Positions 16,554-20,087 of a stretch of DNA of 20,087 nt are shown piece by piece. A program made the translations under genes and the position numbers. The notes beneath the pieces were generated by a model. That model did not search any database, was not told the origin of the DNA, and saw only the letters and a program-made list of their open reading frames with translations. How positions within the stretch are numbered: position 1 is the stretch's first letter; every line of letters starts with the position of its first letter. Origin of the DNA: Clostridiales bacterium UBA7001 (lineage in GTDB: Bacteria > Bacillota > Clostridia > TANB77 > CAG-508); NCBI GenBank assembly GCA_002449785.1, contig DJXP01000060.1, positions 1 to 20,087 on the forward strand, in the 5' to 3' direction.

Positions 16554-16574
16554 GCAGTTTAGTGTTTAAACTGC
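16554..16574 (+). promoter_or_regulatory. Leader hairpin upstream of the glycosyltransferase
   Basis: GCAGTTTA (16554-16561) and TAAACTGC (16567-16574) form a perfect 8-bp stem with a 5-nt loop, inside the predicted 5' leader and about 30 nt before the ATG. No U-run follows, so it is not a terminator. It could stabilise the mRNA or bind a regulator. Confidence 0.55.
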
Positions 16575-16605
16575 GTAGTTATATAGGAGAAAAAGGAGAG
16601 AAAAA

Positions 16606-17460
16606 ATGAGATTTAGTATTATCATTCCAGTTTTTAATGCTGAAGGCACTCTTCGGAGATGCTTAGAAAGCATAATGAATCAAACTAGCGACAACTATGA
16701 AGTCATTTTAATAAATGACGGATCAACAGACAGAACACTCGAAGTAGCACTCGAAGTAGCTGAGCTTTACGCCCAAAAGCATTCTAATATGAAAATCTAT
16801 TCATTCGAGAATGCCGGCGTTTCTGTAGCTCGGCAAAGAGGCATTTTTTATGCCTCAGGAGACTACATTATATTTGTCGACGCTGATGACACAATAAATC
16901 AGGATCTGCTTAGAGAGTTGCAGAAAGCAACAGATGAAAATCCTGATATTGTCCGATTCAAATGCGAACTGGTAGGTGACAATCCTTCCAAAAACCACGA
17001 CAGGTATAACTTTGACACAACTACAGCATACACTGGAGTTGAAGTGTTGAAAGAGTGGTCTCTTTCTGGAAGAAGGTATGCAGTTTACTGGCTGTATGCC
17101 TTTAAAACAAGCATTTTAAAGAAAATTTCATTTCCAACAATAAAATGCTATGAGGATGTCGCTGTTATTCCTATCATAATTCTAAGCGCATTCTCTGTTG
17201 TAACTATTAATTTTGTAGGTTATTATTATACCTACAATAGTAACGGAAGCCTGACAAACAAGCATGGCCTGGCAGAGGAAAGGTCTAGAGCATTCGATTT
17301 TGCTTTTGCATGCAAATATGCAATCGAGTACTTTAGAAAAAATCTTTCTGAAAAAGATTTTGAATTCTTCTATAGAGACTATAAAAACCGTCTTCAGGAG
17401 AAATATAAATCTTTGCCAGACTCTTTACAAAAAGAGCTGAAGGATTTGTTTGAAGTATAA
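16606..17460 (+). CDS. Family 2 glycosyltransferase
   Basis: This is a GT-A fold enzyme that transfers a sugar from a nucleotide donor. It begins with IIIPVFNAEGTLRRCLESI, then nucleotide-binding INDGSTD (36-42), ENAGVSVARQRG (68-79) and the metal-binding VDADD (91-95). An ED pair in KCYEDVAVI near residue 185 suits a catalytic base region. At 284 aa it is a single catalytic domain with no membrane helix, so it is probably a peripheral enzyme for glycan or exopolysaccharide synthesis; the acceptor is unknown. AGGAG lies just upstream of the ATG. Codon use differs from the neighbours, with more C- and G-ending codons such as CGG, CTC, GCC, GTC and GAC, suggesting lateral acquisition. It is a single-gene transcription unit with its own promoter and terminator. 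Confidence 0.92.
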   Translation: MRFSIIIPVFNAEGTLRRCLESIMNQTSDNYEVILINDGSTDRTLEVALEVAELYAQKHSNMKIYSFENAGVSVARQRGIFYASGDYIIFVDADDTINQDLLRELQKATDENPDIVRFKCELVGDNPSKNHDRYNFDTTTAYTGVEVLKEWSLSGRRYAVYWLYAFKTSILKKISFPTIKCYEDVAVIPIIILSAFSVVTINFVGYYYTYNSNGSLTNKHGLAEERSRAFDFAFACKYAIEYFRKNLSEKDFEFFYRDYKNRLQEKYKSLPDSLQKELKDLFEV

Positions 17461-17470
17461 AGCAGGCAAA

Positions 17471-17502
17471 ACTCTCAAATTCTTTGCAAAGAATTTGAGA
17501 GT
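17471..17502 (+). terminator. Strong intrinsic terminator after the glycosyltransferase
   Basis: ACTCTCAAATTCTTT (17471-17485) pairs perfectly with its complement at 17488-17502 across a 2-nt gap, followed by a run of T. The complement strand has only a short T tract after the stem, so it may terminate pdaA transcripts less efficiently. Confidence 0.93.
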
Positions 17503-17529
17503 TTTTTTATTTATAATTATAAAAAATTA

Positions 17530-18309
17530 CTATTTAAAATTACTTATGCTTTCAAATTCATAACTCATATTTTTTATCTCTTTTATAACATCTCCTAAAA
17601 TTACACTATTGTCTTTAGATGTTGCATGCAAAAGTAAAACACATCCATTATGGATATTATCTATTATTTTCTTTTTTCCATATTCTTCCCTACCTTGTTT
17701 TTCTTTATCCCAGTCATCATATGCAGAAGACCACATAACAGTTGTATATCCTAAATCTTTTGCTATACTTATTACTCTACTACTAAACTCACCTTTTGGT
17801 GGTCTAAAATATGACATCTCATATCCAAATTTTTCATACACACCATTATGTAAATTCATTATTTCGGCTTTTATTTCATCATCTGTTAAATTCGGTAGAC
17901 ATTTATGATTTACAGTATGATTTCCAACAATATGCCCCTCTTCAATCATTCTCTTCACAATATCACTTGCAGTATTTAAATAATGTCCTGTTATAAAGAA
18001 AACAGCTTTTACATTATTTTCTTTTAACACATCTAAAATCTTTTCTGTATACCCAGCCTCATATCCGCAATCAAATGTTAAATATACTTTATTACTATCT
18101 TTAGCTCCAATAGCTATTCCATCGTAATCCTTTATTACTTTGTAACTAGCTCCATCTAAAGATGATTGCTCATGATTTTTCCCTCTAGTAAATCCCCATG
18201 CTAATAGTTCATTACTTAAAGTACTTGCATCTGTATGTATTGAAAATTGAACTATAAAAACTATTAATAATAAAAAAGCGAAACTGAATCTAGTAATATT
18301 ATCCTTCAT
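17530..18309 (-). CDS. pdaA: PdaA-type peptidoglycan (MurNAc) deacetylase
   Basis: This NodB-family deacetylase removes acetyl from N-acetylmuramic acid, the step leading to muramic delta-lactam in spore cortex. A signal peptide or anchor (about 1-29) is followed by the PdaA hallmark AWGFTRGKNHEQ (37-48). The NodB motifs are TFDCGYEAGYT (78-88), the metal-binding HTVNH (131-135), FRPPKGEFS (168-176), WSSAYDDW (193-200) and the catalytic LLHAT (226-230). The second acidic position of the usual TFDDG is Cys here, a substitution also within PdaA-type diversity, where Asn is common. The 259 aa match B. subtilis PdaA (about 263). A perfect AGGAGG site precedes the ATG at 18309. That site abuts the end of an inserted transposable element, so the native promoter has been displaced. 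Confidence 0.93.
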   Translation of the reverse strand: MKDNITRFSFAFLLLIVFIVQFSIHTDASTLSNELLAWGFTRGKNHEQSSLDGASYKVIKDYDGIAIGAKDSNKVYLTFDCGYEAGYTEKILDVLKENNVKAVFFITGHYLNTASDIVKRMIEEGHIVGNHTVNHKCLPNLTDDEIKAEIMNLHNGVYEKFGYEMSYFRPPKGEFSSRVISIAKDLGYTTVMWSSAYDDWDKEKQGREEYGKKKIIDNIHNGCVLLLHATSKDNSVILGDVIKEIKNMSYEFESISNFK

Positions 18310-18319
18310 AATTACCTCC

Positions 18320-18378
18320 TGGACTTAGGGACGTTCCTTAAAGTCCAAGAATTGGGACTTAAGGGACACTCCTTTAAA
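18320..18378. repeat. Left inverted repeat of the RAYT element
   Basis: This contains two GGACTTA/AAGGGAC-type units. The outer one folds as GGACTT (18321-18326) with AAGTCC (18341-18346). It aligns with the reverse complement of 19262-19320 with only a few mismatches and one or two small indels, ending in TTTAAA on the inner side. Confidence 0.9.
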
Positions 18379-18397
18379 TAATAAATGTAAAAAAAAC

Positions 18398-19147
18398 TTA
18401 TACTTTACCACTCCCATACTCTTTTAAAATATTATAAAAACTAGATTTCTTAATATTTAATAAATCTGCTATTTCTTTATTTGATATATTACATCTCTTT
18501 TTTAAATCTCTAATAATAATATATATTCCTTCCTTATTTAAATATTCAAAATTATTATATTCTTTTAAAACATTTTGTGGTTTTTCGAATTCCAATTTAT
18601 CATCAATATCAATAAAAGTGCCTTCATCCTCTTTACCTAACAATCTATTCGAATTTTCTATCATACCATCACATAATAAATATATGATGTCATTATCTAT
18701 TTTTTTATTTAAAAAATCCTTATAACTAGAATAATTATATTCTGATGGAATCTTACAAATATTCGCTTTAACAGGATTATTATGTATGTATTTTATACAA
18801 TTTTCTAAATGTTTCCTATCAATTATTATTTCACTTTTAAATCTATCTCGAAAAACATATCCACATCTATCCATTTTTTTATTATAATAAATTGCATATT
18901 TTGTATTAACAGAAGACATTGTTTTAGATAGCTCTTCGATAAAATCGGAAAAAACGAGCATATGAACATGATTGTCCATAACACAATAAGCAATTAATCT
19001 AATACCTATATTTTTTATTCTCTTTTTAAAAAAACTTATATATTGTTTTTTAAACTCAGGATTTTCAAAAATATATTCTCTATTAATTCCTTGAACCATA
19101 ATATGATAATATTTTGATATTTTTTCATTTCTTGCTACTCTTGGCAT
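18398..19147 (-). CDS. REP-associated tyrosine transposase (Y1/HUH superfamily)
   Basis: This is a single-strand-specific HUH nuclease related to the IS200/IS605 transposases. The N-terminal pattern RNEKISKYYHIMVQGINREYIF (6-27) is typical of the family. The metal-binding HUH triad appears as NHVHMLV (His60, His62). GYVFRDRFKSEII (96-108) and YIHNNPVKANI (120-130) follow, with Tyr120 a candidate catalytic tyrosine. A C-terminal helix-turn-helix (about 213-245, ISNKEIADLLNIKKSSFYNIL) is common in Gram-positive RAYTs. All 249 codons are open, so it looks intact. GGAGG lies 7 nt before the ATG at 19147. Its own promoter and a leader hairpin lie upstream, inside the element. Confidence 0.93.
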   Translation of the reverse strand: MPRVARNEKISKYYHIMVQGINREYIFENPEFKKQYISFFKKRIKNIGIRLIAYCVMDNHVHMLVFSDFIEELSKTMSSVNTKYAIYYNKKMDRCGYVFRDRFKSEIIIDRKHLENCIKYIHNNPVKANICKIPSEYNYSSYKDFLNKKIDNDIIYLLCDGMIENSNRLLGKEDEGTFIDIDDKLEFEKPQNVLKEYNNFEYLNKEGIYIIIRDLKKRCNISNKEIADLLNIKKSSFYNILKEYGSGKV

Positions 19148-19159
19148 TCATTCACCTCC

Positions 19160-19202
19160 AAAAAAGGGGCAAAGTTTATTTTTAAAACTCTGCCCCTTTT
19201 TT
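19160..19202 (-). terminator. Terminator-like hairpin in the transposase leader
   Basis: On the minus strand a stem (18 positions per arm, one mismatch, core GGGGC/GCCCC) with a 7-nt loop is followed by TTTTTT and then at once by the GGAGG site of the transposase. Arms are 19160-19177 and 19185-19202. It is T-rich on both sides, so it could stop readthrough in both directions and attenuate transposase expression. Confidence 0.75.
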
Positions 19203-19214
19203 TATTTTCATATT

Positions 19215-19242
19215 ATTATACAACATATTTTTTGTTTTACAA
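19215..19242 (-). promoter_or_regulatory. Promoter of the transposase
   Basis: On the minus strand, -35 TTGTAA (complement of 19237-19242) and -10 TATAAT (complement of 19215-19220) have a 16-nt spacer. Transcription would start near 19208, so the terminator-like hairpin forms the very 5' end of the mRNA. Confidence 0.55.
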
Positions 19243-19261
19243 TATATTTTCTTTGATTTTT

Positions 19262-19320
19262 TTTAAAGAGTGTCCCTTATGTCCAAATTTTTGGACTTCA
19301 AGGAACGTCCCTTATGTCCA
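19262..19320. repeat. Right inverted repeat of the RAYT element
   Basis: It starts TTTAAAGAGTGTCCCTTATG and contains two GTCC...GGAC foldback units. It is the inverted partner of 18320-18378. Its outer bases encode the last codons and stop of the adjacent pseudouridine synthase gene on the minus strand. Confidence 0.9.
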
Positions 19321-20001
19321 ACTCCAACTGCCTGTTTTTTCTGGAAAGCATTCAAATGTAAGCTTTTCTTTGGTGACTGGATGAGTAAAGCTTAAAGAAT
19401 ATGCCCATAATGCTAAATTTTTTCCTCTTCCTCTTGTTCCATATTTTTGATCACCTGATAGGCTGTGACCTCTTGATGCAAATTGCACTCTTATTTGATG
19501 ATGTCTTCCTGTATGCAAATTAACTTTTACAAAAGACATATTTATTTCTCCATTATATTTTATAACTTCATAATCAAGTATTGCTTCTTTTGAATTCTTG
19601 GTTCCTTCTGGAACTACTCTACTTGTGTTTGTTTTTTCCGTTTTAAGTAAAAAATCTCTCATTTGGCCAGTGTTTTTTTCCATTTTTCCATCTACAATAC
19701 ATAAGTATTTTTTGCTAAATTCTTTATTTCGTATTTGTTCACTTAGTCTTGAAGCTGATTTAGATGTTCTTGCAAAAACCATAACTCCACCTGTTGGTCT
19801 ATCTAACCTATGTACTAATCCTAAATAAACATCTCCTGGTTTGTTATATTTTTCTTTTATATATTTCTTAACAATTGTAAGCATATCTAAATCACCTGTT
19901 TTATCTTCTTGTGATGGAATTCCAACAAGCTTTTCTACAACAATTATTTGATTATCTTCATATAATACTTTTAAATTATTAATTTTTTCACTATTATCCA
20001 T
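19312..20001 (-). CDS. RluA-family RNA pseudouridine synthase, without S4 domain
   Basis: It isomerises specific uridines of rRNA or tRNA to pseudouridine. The 229-aa protein starts directly with the catalytic fold (KVLYEDNQIIVVEK); there is no N-terminal S4 domain, as in the shorter RluA-type enzymes. The catalytic motif is HRLDRPTGG (64-72) with nucleophile Asp67. LHTGRHHQIRVQFASRGH near residue 165 and GDQKYG are further family motifs. The target base cannot be read from sequence. The ATG at 20001 has TAGGA about 5 nt upstream. The stop codon and the final Trp-Thr codons come from the inverted repeat of the adjoining mobile element, so the original C-terminus may have been slightly altered. 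The main fold looks complete. Confidence 0.93.
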   Translation of the reverse strand: MDNSEKINNLKVLYEDNQIIVVEKLVGIPSQEDKTGDLDMLTIVKKYIKEKYNKPGDVYLGLVHRLDRPTGGVMVFARTSKSASRLSEQIRNKEFSKKYLCIVDGKMEKNTGQMRDFLLKTEKTNTSRVVPEGTKNSKEAILDYEVIKYNGEINMSFVKVNLHTGRHHQIRVQFASRGHSLSGDQKYGTRGRGKNLALWAYSLSFTHPVTKEKLTFECFPEKTGSWSWT

Positions 20002-20087
20002 ATATCCTACATCACTTTTTTTCTTCTAAAATACTTTTCTTAAATTAAATAAATTAAAATTATATTTTAGCAATCATTATACTAATC
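20002..20087. other. Intergenic right edge
   Basis: The final 86 bases are AT-rich leader to the pseudouridine synthase. TATAAT-like words occur on the minus strand, but no convincing promoter pair is visible before the window ends. Confidence 0.4.

Larger units (their letters stand above)
18320..19320 (-). mobile_element. REP-associated tyrosine transposase (RAYT) element with inverted-repeat ends
   Basis: The element spans about 1 kb and is bounded by imperfect inverted repeats at 18320-18378 and 19262-19320, with a single HUH transposase gene between them. The outermost bases are TGGAC on both sides. No target-site duplication is visible, as expected for HUH transposases. It lies between pdaA and an RluA-family synthase, all genes in the same orientation. 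Confidence 0.85.

Noticed and set aside
18321..18378. CRISPR-like or riboswitch-like repeats near pdaA
   Set aside because: Only two copies exist in inverted orientation flanking a transposase gene, so they are transposon ends.
18310..19330. Target-site duplication around the RAYT element
   Set aside because: Flanks read ...ACCTCC and ACTCCAAC... with no clear duplicated word, as expected for an HUH enzyme.

Overview
The window is strongly AT-rich, with clean Shine-Dalgarno sites, sigma-70-type promoters and a PdaA-type spore-cortex deacetylase. This points to a low-GC, probably endospore-forming Firmicute of the Clostridia, perhaps an uncultured gut lineage. The species cannot be named from the sequence.

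Region 1 (1-6209, minus strand) is a tight seven-gene run. In transcription order it encodes: a catalytically dead relative of signal peptidase with a long charged tail; a membrane-anchored exported protein; an intact SipW/archaeal-type signal peptidase I; two more membrane-anchored exported proteins; an unrecognised soluble protein of 333 residues; and a membrane-anchored McrB-type AAA+ ATPase that runs off the left edge. Gaps are 2-38 nt, and the only promoter I can see lies upstream of 6209. The three small exported proteins resemble SipW substrates (TasA/CalY style). The module therefore looks like a dedicated surface-protein processing or assembly system with an AAA+ motor. This is the best candidate for something undescribed.

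Region 2 (6210-9400) holds a divergent regulatory region and a plus-strand gene for a very long, Asn-rich, mostly disordered protein of 974 residues with two folded C-terminal modules. The two divergent promoters carry the same 12-mer (ATAAAATCCATT) placed identically against their -35 boxes, with a GTAACA/TGTTAC palindrome between them. This suggests the big protein and the signal-peptidase operon are co-regulated. A hairpin terminator ends the big gene.

Region 3 (9413-13966, minus) contains a small membrane-anchored protein, a polytopic membrane protein like the GT-C/DUF6056-type proteins, and the disaggregase ClpB, closely spaced. Region 4 (14028-16400, minus) is a cytoplasmic family 3 beta-glucosidase with its own promoter. 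Divergent from it is a family 2 glycosyltransferase (16606-17460, plus) whose richer codon use looks foreign; it has its own promoter, a leader hairpin and a near-perfect terminator.

Region 5 (17530-20001, minus) contains pdaA, a complete element of about 1 kb encoding a REP-associated tyrosine (HUH) transposase between about 59-bp imperfect inverted repeats, and an RluA-family pseudouridine synthase. The element fits tightly: its right repeat supplies the synthase's stop codon and its left end abuts the pdaA ribosome-binding site. No rRNA, tRNA, CRISPR array or phage genes were seen.
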